Made by a program: the position numbers and the translations under genes
Shown: positions 1-8,600 of the stretch, piece by piece
Layout: each line of letters starts with the position of its first letter
Position numbering within the stretch: position 1 is the stretch's first letter
Notes under the pieces: generated by a model
Databases searched by the model: none
Seen by the model: only the letters and a program-made list of their open reading frames with translations
Told to the model about the DNA's origin: nothing
Origin: Gammaproteobacteria bacterium
GTDB lineage: Bacteria > Pseudomonadota > Gammaproteobacteria > Pseudomonadales > Azotimanducaceae
NCBI GenBank assembly: GCA_018667205.1
Contig: JABIVN010000495.1
Location: 1 to 24,229, forward strand
Direction of reading: 5' to 3'
Length of the DNA stretch: 24,229 bases

Positions 1-105
1 CTACCCCAATGCGAATTTCCAAAATAAAGTGGTTAGAAAAGAACCTGGGTACATTGGCCGGGCAAGCGTTACCTAACAGCAAAAGAAACATTTAAGGATC
101 GGACA

Positions 106-339
106 ATGATAAATAATTGGCATGAGCATTTAGTCGCCGATAGCCGCTCATCTGTTGCAAAACAATGGATGGCCAGGGGTGATCTCACAGAGTTAAACAA
201 GCATGCTCTAAAGGCGCTGAAATCGGGTGACGCCCTAGTCATCACTGAGCTGGACATATTGACAAAATCAGTACGCGCTCTTAAGCAGGAGCAAGTGAAA
301 AAGCCGATGAAGAAAGACCGGCATGAGATGAAGATTTAG
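106..339 (+). CDS. Small hypothetical protein, possible serine-recombinase-like remnant
   Basis: A 77-aa ORF with an ATG and a good Shine-Dalgarno sequence (AAGGA about 7 bases upstream), so it may be translated. The stretch at residues 35-59 (LKALKSGDALVITELDILTK, continuing SVRAL) resembles the part of serine resolvases/invertases that reads roughly GD-LVV--LDRL-RS---L. The catalytic serine region and the rest of the catalytic domain are missing, and the C-terminus is a lysine-rich tail. It could be the remnant of a resolvase, or an unrelated small protein with a chance match. The neighbouring DNA also contains a broken transporter gene, which fits an eroded accessory region. No function is assigned. 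Confidence 0.4.
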   Translation: MINNWHEHLVADSRSSVAKQWMARGDLTELNKHALKALKSGDALVITELDILTKSVRALKQEQVKKPMKKDRHEMKI

Positions 340-416
340 CGTTTTTTTCAATGCCTTGGGTCCTGTCGATTTTGCAGTTTTGACCACTGATTTCCTGATT
401 GGGCGGGTTGCCTGTA

Positions 417-591
417 GGTAACCCGTTGAAGGGGACGACGCCGTATGGGCTGATCAAAACCTATGCTAATTTCGCCGTGGTTTATTTGATGCGACCAGTA
501 GGCCGTATTATTGTTGGTGACGCCGCCGATAAAATGCGCATTGAGCGTTAAGAAAGCAGTTATGGTGTTGCTGCTGATCATGATTCCACGA
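417..591 (+). pseudogene. Degraded MFS (metabolite:H+ symporter type) transporter fragment
   Basis: In the frame starting at 417 the translation reads GNPLKGTTPYGLIKTYANFA and then VVYLMRPVGRIIVGDAADKM. This is very like the TM2-TM3 segment of MHS-family MFS permeases (typically -NP---LL-TYA-FAVGFLMRPLG-I-FGHIGDK-GRKKA-). The frame closes at 549-551 (TAA), but the next conserved piece, KKAVMVLLLIMIP, continues at once in another frame at 550-588. A second hydrophobic block around 700-830, also broken by a frame change at the T-run near 761-766, could be a late transmembrane part of the same gene (compare GLF-GA-). Upstream in-frame stops at 381 and 396 remove the N-terminus. I read it as a frameshifted, internally deleted relic. 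It rests on motif memory only. Confidence 0.45.
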
Positions 592-1061
592 GGGGGGCGG
601 CTCTCCGACAACGTCGACCGACAGCGTCGACCGACAACCGGTGATGCTGACAGCGAAGGCCCTCATGGGTCTGTTGGTTTGTCCCGGGCTTTAATCCTGA
701 GCCAGGTCGTTATGTTTTATGTTCTGGCTATTCAGTTGACCCTTGCCGTATCAGTGGGTCTTTTTTAGGGGCGTTCGCCAGCATTCATATTAGTTCGATC
801 AGCCTGTATTTCATGAAGTCTTTCAGGCCGGCCCACTAAGATAAAAGCAGTAGCGTTTCCCAGTATACGGGTTCAATCAAGGGCCTGATTTCTTAGTCTG
901 TCACCGGGCAATTGCTGCTGGTCCGTATCTGTTTGACGTTAGGCGATAGATGAACAGCAGGAGAGTCACCCGCTGCGTAAAGATTAGTGCAGAAAGTTCA
1001 GCCAAAAAACAACTTTTGGGTTCATCAAATCTTGAATACTGAGCGAATTCAGGGCCTAAGG
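592..1061. other. Gene-poor stretch with possible transporter debris
   Basis: No convincing intact gene on either strand. An 85-codon TTG-initiated frame (511-768) passes through it and includes the transporter-like pieces described for 417-591. A weak stem (gaccc at 739-743 with gggtc at 757-761, followed by six T) could act as a terminator, but the stem is only 5 bp with a 13-base loop. From about 840 to 1060 I see nothing recognisable apart from the likely promoter area of the gene at 1144. Confidence 0.4.
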
Positions 1062-1084
1062 ACAAGGAGGTTTACCTGCGCTAT

Positions 1085-1141
1085 ATGGTTTCTTGTCTTT
1101 GTTCAAGGGTTTGCGTAGACTTAAGAAAATTCTACATTTAA
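1085..1141 (+). CDS. Possible 18-aa Cys-rich leader peptide
   Basis: Reads MVSCLCSRVCVDLRKFYI and stops 2 bases before the ATG of the next gene. The strongest Shine-Dalgarno sequence in this part of the window (AAGGAGG, 1064-1070) lies 14 bases before this ATG, which is far. It lies only 5 bases before an in-frame CTG at 1076, which would add LRY to the N-terminus. The downstream ATG at 1144 has no Shine-Dalgarno sequence of its own, so translational coupling through this mini-ORF is plausible. It may equally be chance. Three cysteines in 18 residues is unusual for random sequence. There is no homology basis. Confidence 0.3.
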   Translation: MVSCLCSRVCVDLRKFYI

Positions 1142-1143
1142 GT

Positions 1144-1806
1144 ATGAGTGACCCACCTATGAAGTTATTCGTAAACATCCTTTTAGTGACGTTAATGCTT
1201 GGTTTTACTGCTTTGGCTGATGCTCAAAACAATGGGGAGAGTGCTACTGTTACTACGGATGCGGTTGCTGCGTTGGCGGCGGAACTTGTTGAAGCGGCCG
1301 GTGATGATGCTGCAATAGCGGCGATTATTGCTCGAGAGACGGAGAACGGTAATATCGATGGTTTGGCGACGGCGCTAGCGAGTGCCGCGAAAAGCGTGGT
1401 GCAGACCAATACAACGGCTGCAGCTGCTTTGGTGATCCAGGCAGTAGTTGTTGCCGATGAGGCAAGTAAGGAGGTCCAGGAAAGTGTGGGCGAGGCTGCG
1501 TCGGAAGTCGCAAGAGTTGCCAAGACAAATGGGGATGAGGGGTCAGCAAGCAGTATCGAAGGGGCAATTCTTAGTTCAGATTCAGATACTGAGGAGGGGT
1601 TCTATGGCGCTGAAGCAGAAGCAGAAATCGCTGAAGCTGAAACCGCAGCAGAAGTTGAAGCAGAAGCAGAAGCAGAAGCAGAAGTTGAAGCTGAAACCGC
1701 TGAAACTGAAGCCGCAGCCGCTGAAACAGCTGCCCCGGAAGCTCCATCTTCTGGCGGCGTCAATTGTGAAACCGCTAGCCCGGCAGATAGCGCATGTCCC
1801 AATTAA
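1144..1806 (+). CDS. Exported Ala/Glu-rich low-complexity protein
   Basis: About 220 aa. MSDPP precedes a textbook Sec signal, MKLFVNILLVTLMLGFTALA, with likely cleavage after ADA; the ATG at 1159 is therefore an alternative start. The mature part has two sections: an Ala/Val-rich, probably helical region (TDAVAALAAELVEAAGDDAA and similar heptad-like runs), then from about residue 165 an extreme Ala/Glu repeat built from AEAE and EVEAE units. It ends in a short Pro/Ser/Gly tail with the only two cysteines of the mature protein (NCETASPADSAC). The repeat is coded by (GAAGCA)n-like DNA at about 1606-1730 and is a likely slippage site. A terminator follows directly. No family was recognised; it may be a periplasmic or surface helical or disordered protein. 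Confidence 0.7.
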   Translation: MSDPPMKLFVNILLVTLMLGFTALADAQNNGESATVTTDAVAALAAELVEAAGDDAAIAAIIARETENGNIDGLATALASAAKSVVQTNTTAAAALVIQAVVVADEASKEVQESVGEAASEVARVAKTNGDEGSASSIEGAILSSDSDTEEGFYGAEAEAEIAEAETAAEVEAEAEAEAEVEAETAETEAAAAETAAPEAPSSGGVNCETASPADSACPN

Positions 1807-1824
1807 GCGTTGTATAGAGCAAGA

Positions 1825-1849
1825 AAAAAGCCGCTGTTTGCGGCTTTTT
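1825..1849 (+). terminator. Rho-independent terminator of the Ala/Glu-rich gene
   Basis: A perfect 10-bp stem, AAAAAGCCGC with GCGGCTTTTT, and a 5-base loop (TGTTT), 19 bases after the stop at 1806. The T-run is part of the 3' arm and continues as CTTGTTCT. The A-run on the 5' side makes it potentially bidirectional. Confidence 0.9.
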
Positions 1850-2491
1850 CTTGTTCTGATATCAGCTCGGGGATTAGCGGATTAGCCCTGACCCAGTAAC
1901 GCCATAGCGACGACTCGGGTCAGGATAACTAGCCAAGGGTGAGTCGCTATTACTACCGAGAATCGCTGCAGGCAGGGCGCTTCGGCGTTTGTGTCTGGTT
2001 TGATAGTTTGGCTGGGTCATATGGAACAGAAACTATCCTCGGGACCGGTCACGCTGTTATTAATCACGCCGAATTTAGCTAAGAGAGCGGAAAAAAATCA
2101 ACCGCTCGTCAACAGGCTGTTTAATACAAAAAAATTAACAACCTTCAAACCCGTTGACAATAGCGCGCGTTCAATAAGTCCTCGTTTTTGAAAAGCCTGT
2201 GTCGCTGGTTCAATTTCACTTTCGGACAGTACTATTGGGCAGTGCCCTATCCTATTTTTTAACACGCTATTTGTGGGGCGGGCGGCAGAGGTCTTACTCA
2301 TACCTCTTCAGCCCTGGTCACCATTGAATCCAGGTCATCATTCAACCAGATTGGGGTCAATAAGCGAACTTGGTTTCAACCAGAAAAGTTAATCGTAACA
2401 AGAATAGTGGGGGGATCAAAAACCCACCGGCCACGATGGGCGCGCAGTGGGACTTTACATTTCAGGCTTCACAGATGCGGCCTCACGCATC
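1850..2491. other. Non-coding stretch with a structured inverted repeat
   Basis: No credible gene. An exact 8-bp inverted repeat lies at 1887-1894 (CCTGACCC) and 1917-1924 (GGGTCAGG). Inside the loop, AGT/ACT and CGC/GCG can pair further, giving one long hairpin. The loop sequence ATAGCGACGACTC is nearly complementary to GAGTCGCTAT at about 1941-1950, so a second, competing fold exists. No T-run follows, so it is not a simple terminator. Short open frames at 1991-2191 (+) and 2098-2301 (-) have no good ribosome site or recognisable content. A short inverted repeat, gatgcg/cgcatc, lies at about 2474-2491 just beyond the dehydrogenase stop, without a T-run. Confidence 0.5.
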
Positions 2492-3550
2492 TTAGCCAAT
2501 GCGCGGGTCAACCAAGATTTTGACTTGTGCTGGTTTGTTCGCGAGTTCTACAAAGGCTTCTTGCATGCCCTGCAATCCGACGGTTTTGGTGTGTAACGTT
2601 TCGGTCTGAATACGGCCGTCTACGACCAGGTCTTGAGCAATTTTGAAGTCTTCATTCAAATAAGCGATTGAACTGGTGAGGTTGACCTCTTTGACCAACC
2701 AACCCGCGCCGTTGATCTGAGATGCCCCGTTTGGTACGCCAACCAATGACACCTTGCCGCCTCGGCGGACCAAATCGACTGAAGTTTGAATGGTCGCAGC
2801 AATGCCTGCGCATTCAAACACGACATCCGCACCCGTCTGGCCGAGCGCTGCGTTTATTACTTCAGCGCTGTTTTCGCTGCGCGGGTCGATGAGTAGATTT
2901 GCCCCCAATGACTCACCTAGTTGGCGGCGCAGCGGTTCAGGTTCGATTAGCGTCAAATGTCCTGCGCCAGCGGCTTTAGCCGTTTGTAGCGTCAACAGTC
3001 CAATAGGACCGCCACCGATCACGACAACCGAGTCGCCCAGGCAAATGCCGGTTCTACGTACCGCGTGTACGGCAACGGTTACCGGTTCCAGTATCGCGGC
3101 CTGGGTATCACTCAGGCTGGGGGCAACGTTATAAAGACGGTCCAGGGCAAATGATATAGACGGTGCAAATCCACCATGTGGAGCGCTGTTCGGGTGCATG
3201 CCCGTGGCGCCGGCAAAAACGGTCTCGCAGTGGCTCGCATCGCCGCGTTGGCAGCTAGGACATTGGCCGCAAGCGGTAGCAACGCCAATCGCGACCCGAT
3301 CACCTTCCCGAATGTTATGGCTATTATCGCTACTACTCATTGCGGCAACGGACCCGACCCATTCATGGCCACAGATGGATGGGTTGTAGGGTTCACCTGA
3401 CAAAAAAGCGTGAAGATCGGTACCGCAAATTCCGCAGTAAGAAATATCAACGACTGCTTTACCCTGGCTGGGTTGCGGGGCAGGGAACTCTTCAAGGGTT
3501 ATTGAATCTTTGCCAGTAACCAGCGCTACTTGTATCGAGTTAGTTGTCAT
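2492..3550 (-). CDS. Zinc-dependent medium-chain alcohol/polyol dehydrogenase
   Basis: 352 aa, the usual length for the sorbitol/threonine/butanediol dehydrogenase branch of the MDR superfamily. Catalytic zinc ligands are visible as C39 in CGICGTD, H62-E63 in GHEWVG and E155 in LEPVTVAVHAV. The structural zinc site is complete (C94, C97, C100, C108). The Rossmann motif GGGPIG is at 179-184, and the acidic residue in LIEPEP (about 203) suggests NAD(H) rather than NADP(H). The expected reaction is NAD-dependent oxidation of a secondary alcohol, polyol or amino alcohol; the substrate cannot be read from the sequence. It is monocistronic by layout, with 412 bases to the operon behind it. A 17-bp direct repeat in front of the ATG may be its operator. 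Confidence 0.92.
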   Translation of the reverse strand: MTTNSIQVALVTGKDSITLEEFPAPQPSQGKAVVDISYCGICGTDLHAFLSGEPYNPSICGHEWVGSVAAMSSSDNSHNIREGDRVAIGVATACGQCPSCQRGDASHCETVFAGATGMHPNSAPHGGFAPSISFALDRLYNVAPSLSDTQAAILEPVTVAVHAVRRTGICLGDSVVVIGGGPIGLLTLQTAKAAGAGHLTLIEPEPLRRQLGESLGANLLIDPRSENSAEVINAALGQTGADVVFECAGIAATIQTSVDLVRRGGKVSLVGVPNGASQINGAGWLVKEVNLTSSIAYLNEDFKIAQDLVVDGRIQTETLHTKTVGLQGMQEAFVELANKPAQVKILVDPRIG

Positions 3551-3560
3551 TTGGAAGCCT

Positions 3561-3596
3561 AGTAAGTTTGAGCGTAAAAAGTGAGTTTGAGCGTAA
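3561..3596 (-). promoter_or_regulatory. Direct repeat upstream of the dehydrogenase, candidate operator
   Basis: Two 17-base copies of agtRagtttgagcgtaa (3561-3577 and 3580-3596), with one mismatch and a period of 19 bases. The nearest copy ends 11 bases upstream of the dehydrogenase ATG at 3550. Spacing of about two helical turns on one face, next to a start codon, is typical of a regulator binding site, but a recent duplication would look the same. No regulator gene is in the window. Confidence 0.4.
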
Positions 3597-3962
3597 GAAT
3601 AGTAGGGGTCATGATTGTAGTGGTCAACTATTTCCGAGCCTTAGGTTTAAGGCATTGCTTCGTCTTGCCCGGTGGCAGGCTGCCGTCATGGCTATATTTC
3701 TGTAGCCAGTAAACTTAAGACATCCAGCAGTGGGAGATGCCTTGTTCAACTTCGCGCGGTGATCAACAACCGATCTGCGTCAACCATGTTGCTTTTTAAA
3801 CGCTAAATCAGCCGGCGGCGGTCATTGATCATGATGATTGGCAAGCGCTACAAAAAAACGTGGTTAATGGGTACTACACGAAAATAATCATTTCGCACGT
3901 AATCAGCGCATGAAAAATGTGGGCCTTTGACGAAGCCATTAAGGTTTTCTCACTAAGGTTTT
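3597..3962. other. Intergenic region between dehydrogenase and cytochrome operon
   Basis: No gene recognised. On the minus strand it should hold the end of the seven-gene operon and the dehydrogenase promoter. The only terminator-like element is an imperfect minus-strand hairpin GGCTT-cgtca-AAGGCC (about 3922-3937) followed by CACATTTTTC, which is weak. An 11-bp direct repeat taaggttttct (3940-3950 and 3954-3964) runs into the stop codon of the last cytochrome gene. Confidence 0.35.
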
Positions 3963-5690
3963 CTATTGGGTGGTCATCCACGCCTGTGCATTATGCATTG
4001 ATTGTATCCAACGCATTGCTTTCAAAGCCTCTGACCTGTTTTTATAAGCGCCATAGGCAACCCTGTTTAATCCTTTTGGTGAAAAGCCTGATAGATGAGC
4101 TTCGAACCCTAGCAAATTAAGTTCATCTACCAATTTTTCAGCATTTTGAACCGATTCGAAACCTCCAGCTACGACGATGTATTCACCGTTTTGTGATTCT
4201 TCGCCGTATAGTTCATCGTCATGCAGTTCATCTTCATTTGAATCAGTGCTTTCTGATTCATTTCTCCAATGATCAGTTTCCGTTGCATTCTTTACTTGAC
4301 TCTTCTCAATGTTTACTTCGTTTTCAACCTTAAGCGCGTTGCTTTCGGAAACAATGGACAAGCGCCTTACGACTGGACGTAACAATGTATCCGCTAGCAT
4401 CGCGAATTCTTGCCGATCAAATTCACTCTCTTGCGAGACGCTTTCGAACCATCTTTGGATATTACGCCTAGGGAGCAGGTCATCATCCAGCGCCGCATTC
4501 ACATGGTTGACGGCCAAAAACACGCTGAATGCGTAGGAAAAATAGTTGACCTGATCGCTCGTCGCCAAAGTTAAAAGCCCGATGCGCAGGGACTCAAGGT
4601 CTGAGACAGTCAAAGTATTGTGGGTAATGGCGTGTTTAATACCGGCCATCGAGTGACCCAACAGAGCAGCTTTTGCCTTGACCTCTTGAGGCTTTAGACT
4701 CGCCGCGATCATCAAACTGTCGAGTTCCCCTATTGCTGTCCGTGCGCCTTCTATCTCCAACAGCAAACCAATCTCAAGCAATAGCCGAATAATCGTGTCG
4801 TTTAGGGGTACAACGCCCGGTGGCAATAAGGGGTCTTTTACAACAATATAGTCAGTCGACTGATCAGTCTTACGGTGGCAACTGTCACATTGGTAATAGG
4901 CAAGCTCAGGAAAAGCGCCGGCAGGAAATGATGCCGGTGTCTTTAGCATTTCAAGGTTAGTTGAGGCGGACTCTGCTAGCCCGTACAACCAAAAGTCAAT
5001 GGGGCCGAAGCTACCTTTACGTTCAACATAGTCTGCGTCTACCGCATAATGCATGGGTTGATTAATCGAGAATGCGGCAAGATCAAACAAAAGCTGCGGG
5101 TGCCCCGAACCCATAATGTCGTGGCTGGCGAATTTACGCTCATCGCCTAAATGGCAGGAAAGACATAGCTGAGCGCGCGTACTTGGCTCCGCCGTTGGAA
5201 ATAACCCTTGTGCCAGGTTCTCCTGGTAACTGCCATTTTCCTTCGTATGGGATGAAATCCAGTTTTGCGAACCGCCGTGGCAAGCCTCACAACCGACACC
5301 ATCAGAAATTTGAAAACGAGGGCCTCGGCTTTCCATGGCAACGTTATCGGCATGACAGTCAAGGCATACATCGGCCTTAGTGGGGTCTGCAATCCCAAGT
5401 TTTTTGGCTATATTCAATGACGCTTGAGACTGCAGCGTTTCATAAGAACGGGCGTGCGCATCCTTTGACTGCCAAACTCTATATTCAGTCAACCACACAC
5501 GACTGGTATCAGATTTCTCAACCCTGCCGTGACACACACTGCTCGCACAACTGGCGACACCCAGATGGGTCGCAGGGGCGTATTGTGGTATCTCGACGGG
5601 GGTCGCTAAGCCTTCATCAGCGCCCGCTGCACTGCCAAACAACAGCGCCTCGATGATTACAACGCACGCGGCTAGTTTTCTACAAACCAT
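3963..5690 (-). CDS. Pentaheme cytochrome c554-like protein with C-terminal SPOR domain
   Basis: 575 aa with a signal peptide (residues 1-23, cleavage near SAAGA). Five heme sites are visible: an unusual C48-x4-C53-H54 and four CxxCH at C109, C134, C176 and C268. The order and surrounding residues (SCASSVCHG, CLDCHADN, GVGCEACHGG, CLSCH) match the cytochrome c554-like multiheme family. Residues 280-480 are helical and heme-free, followed by an acidic Glu/Asp/Asn-rich linker. Residues 502-575 (GEYIVVAGGFESVQNAEKLV onward) form a SPOR domain, a fold that binds peptidoglycan lacking stem peptides. This places the protein in the periplasm, tethered to the cell wall, where it could carry electrons across the gap between inner-membrane and outer-membrane parts. 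It overlaps the preceding gene by 19 bases and is the last gene of the operon. Confidence 0.9.
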   Translation of the reverse strand: MVCRKLAACVVIIEALLFGSAAGADEGLATPVEIPQYAPATHLGVASCASSVCHGRVEKSDTSRVWLTEYRVWQSKDAHARSYETLQSQASLNIAKKLGIADPTKADVCLDCHADNVAMESRGPRFQISDGVGCEACHGGSQNWISSHTKENGSYQENLAQGLFPTAEPSTRAQLCLSCHLGDERKFASHDIMGSGHPQLLFDLAAFSINQPMHYAVDADYVERKGSFGPIDFWLYGLAESASTNLEMLKTPASFPAGAFPELAYYQCDSCHRKTDQSTDYIVVKDPLLPPGVVPLNDTIIRLLLEIGLLLEIEGARTAIGELDSLMIAASLKPQEVKAKAALLGHSMAGIKHAITHNTLTVSDLESLRIGLLTLATSDQVNYFSYAFSVFLAVNHVNAALDDDLLPRRNIQRWFESVSQESEFDRQEFAMLADTLLRPVVRRLSIVSESNALKVENEVNIEKSQVKNATETDHWRNESESTDSNEDELHDDELYGEESQNGEYIVVAGGFESVQNAEKLVDELNLLGFEAHLSGFSPKGLNRVAYGAYKNRSEALKAMRWIQSMHNAQAWMTTQ

Positions 5691-8600
5691 GGTTTACCAT
5701 CACTGTTTAAATATAGACGTTTCATTTCTGTTTCGTTTAAGGGGCGCGAACCAATGCGTCCAAACACCGCGATTTGTCCGCCCGTTTCATCAACGCCGCG
5801 ATCTCTTTCGAGACCGCGGCTCAACGATAGCGCAGGTGACTGCGTTGTATATCTCGCGATTAATTCTGGTGCCGGTCTTGGGCTAAAACCATAAAAGTTA
5901 GGCTGGCTTTTCGGTGACGTTAGCTGAACGACCTTCAAACCATCGGCACCGTCGGCGACATAGGCAAACAAAGACGCGTTGGTGCTGGCGACTGTCACAT
6001 CATGGGCGTCGGTAATGCCATCAGCATAGCGTTGTTCCAGCGTCATCGACTCAGGGTTCGTTATGTTCACTATCGCAAGCCCGTCTTCACCAGCAGCAAC
6101 GTAAGCATAGGTCCGGGCCAAATGAATACGTCGCGCTGATTTAAAAGCAATGGTGTTTCCCGCGGTAAGCAGGGGCGCTTCAGGCCTTGTGACGTCAATC
6201 ACCTTCAAACCATCTGCATCTGTGACGAATAGATACCTAAACTGTAGAACTAAAGAATGTGGGCTGCTCAGCGGCAGGGTTGAAACCAGTTGTGGTTTCA
6301 ATGGGTTGTCCATGTTGAGTACAACTAACCCTGAATCTGCCAACAAATAGGCATACCTGCCACCAAATACCAGATGCCGCGCGCCTGCTAGCACGCCTCC
6401 CTCATTCCAGGTTAGCGCTCGATCCAGATTATTATTTCTGGGATCCCTATCCATTAAAGTATCAATATCAACAACAATCAGGCCTTCTTGTGAATCCGTG
6501 ATGTAAGCGTATTGGTACAGGGGATGAAAGGCCTGCTCGAGATTCGTCTCGCGCATTAACGGTCCGGTGTTACGCGATGGTTGTATCGGTTGATTGGTTG
6601 GTAGTACCACGCAGGTGGCATTGTTGCTTTTTATGTGAATATCCTGACCTAGCGGGCTAAAAGGTGCGGTGACTATTTTTTGTGAAACACCTTTGTTGGC
6701 GATGCTCGCAACGTCATAAACCCGCGTGCCTTTGGAGCCCTCTGAGGCAAATAGGTACTCGCCGCGCAACTGCAGGCACTGCACCTTGCCGCTATCATGT
6801 GTCACTGCATCGGCCAACTCTAGATTGCGGGTTAGGTGCTCGGCATGGTAATCCGGGTAGGCGTAGCGTTGTAAATAACTACCTTTCACGGCCTGCGGCT
6901 CTGTCCATTCGGTCACCGTAACGGCTGATATGTGTTCACTGCCACCAACGTAGGCGTTGTACCCCAGGAAGTTAACAAACCCAGTGCCGTACATTAGCAA
7001 CTGCGACATTATTGCGTTGTTATCGTTCTTCGCGGAAAGATGGCAGTCCTCGCATGTCTTGGTTTCAGTCTTACGCACGGTGTGCGCAAAATGAGGATTA
7101 AAGGCTTGGCTACTGTAGCCACTGGAGGATATTGGAGGCTGCTGTACGTAGATTTTTTCGCGGTTCGCATTTGAAGAGCTGAGAACCAAGGCAGATGTGG
7201 ACCGAACCGGTGCTATTTTCCCGCCTTTTGCTGTCTCTCGGCGTCCTAACAAAAACATCTGATCACGAGATACCTGGGGATTATAAGTCGCGTAGTTACG
7301 ACTTTCTTCACCGTCGTAATGCAATCGCTCGGTCTTTTGGTTTGCTTCGATCGGCAGATGGCAACCAGCACAGCTGGTCGTCCACGACGTATGGCACGCA
7401 TAGCATTCCATCTCTTCATCAGCGTGAGCGAGTGCCTGGGTATCCAGTGGATCTGCCCAAGCTTGCGAACTTGTATTTTTACCCATTAACTTGGCACGAG
7501 CGGCTTTACCATTGTAGTTAAGATGGTCTTTATTGACTGAATCTTTGACCAAAGAAACCTTCCACTCCAGACCCTTGGTTAACACAGAGCGCTGGATCAA
7601 CTCCCCGTTAAGCCACTGAAACCGCTTGCTGCCATCTGGGTTTCGGATCGCAGCCAAATCAGTACCCGCTCCTAGACTTGCAGGGCCGGATGTCTGCAAC
7701 GAAGGATATGCGCCAACAGTGCCATGGCAGTCTTTGCAATCAATTTCTACTGCAGCTGCTACCTCGCCATAAATGTGGCCATTCCCATGGGTATCTTGCG
7801 CATAGTGGCAATCTACGCAGTGCATGCCTGCATCCAGATGAATCGATGACATATGTACCGCTTTATCAAATTTTTTGGGATCATCAGATGCCACTTGCTG
7901 GCCCTCTGCATCCAAAAGATTACCCGAGCGATCTCGCTTGAATACGGCTCTAAAGTTCCAGCCATGGCCGTGATAGTCCGCAAACTGGGTATCGTTAAGC
8001 TCGGGGTTCAGTTCAGATACTTTTTCGACAAACTCCAGGTCTGCCCATTTACCTCGGGGCGCAGCGCCTTCGGGGTTTCTTTTATAGACCTTTCGTTTTT
8101 CAGCTTCAGTGGGATAAACCTGCTCCTCTGGCCACATGAAAGGCGCATCAGCTTCGTAGTCCCACATGGTGTAACCCAAGAAACTATTCACAAACATATT
8201 GGGTTGATGCATGTGGCAGGACATACATTGACTAGTCGGTATAGCCCGGGTGAAGACGTGTGCTATAGGGTGCCCAGATTCACCGCGCGGAATGGTAGGG
8301 TCTTTCGTATTGGTCTGACCTTTATTTCCAGAACCAGCATAGTCTCCGGAATGCCGGGGATCCCTGTCATTAGCGTAAACAACATGACAAGAGGAACAGC
8401 CAGAAGATCGGTAATCGCCTGGCTGATCATTCGTGCCCAAGAACCATGTATGAGGATCGTTAAGCCGGGTCTTGGTCAAGTTCAAAACAGGTATTGATAT
8501 ACGAGCACCGGTGCCGGGTCCACGATTAGACTGTCGGAAATCGGGCCTGCCAGGCTCTTCTAGTCTTTGCAATTGACCAAATGAACTTGGGATACCCGTC

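Noticed and set aside
1..95. Open frames entering from the left edge (ending at 76 and 95)
   Set aside because: Each gives fewer than 31 residues with no recognisable motif; two frames are equally open, so neither can be called.
511..768. 85-codon + strand frame as an intact gene
   Set aside because: TTG start, no ribosome site, and its best content is a fragment of the transporter relic that continues from another frame.
1448..1885. Lys/Gln-rich + strand frame over the Ala/Glu-rich gene
   Set aside because: It is the shifted reading of the GAAGCA repeat; it has no signal and overlaps the terminator.
2098..2301. 67-codon minus-strand frame in the empty region
   Set aside because: The purine-rich run sits only one or two bases from the ATG, and no motif is recognisable.
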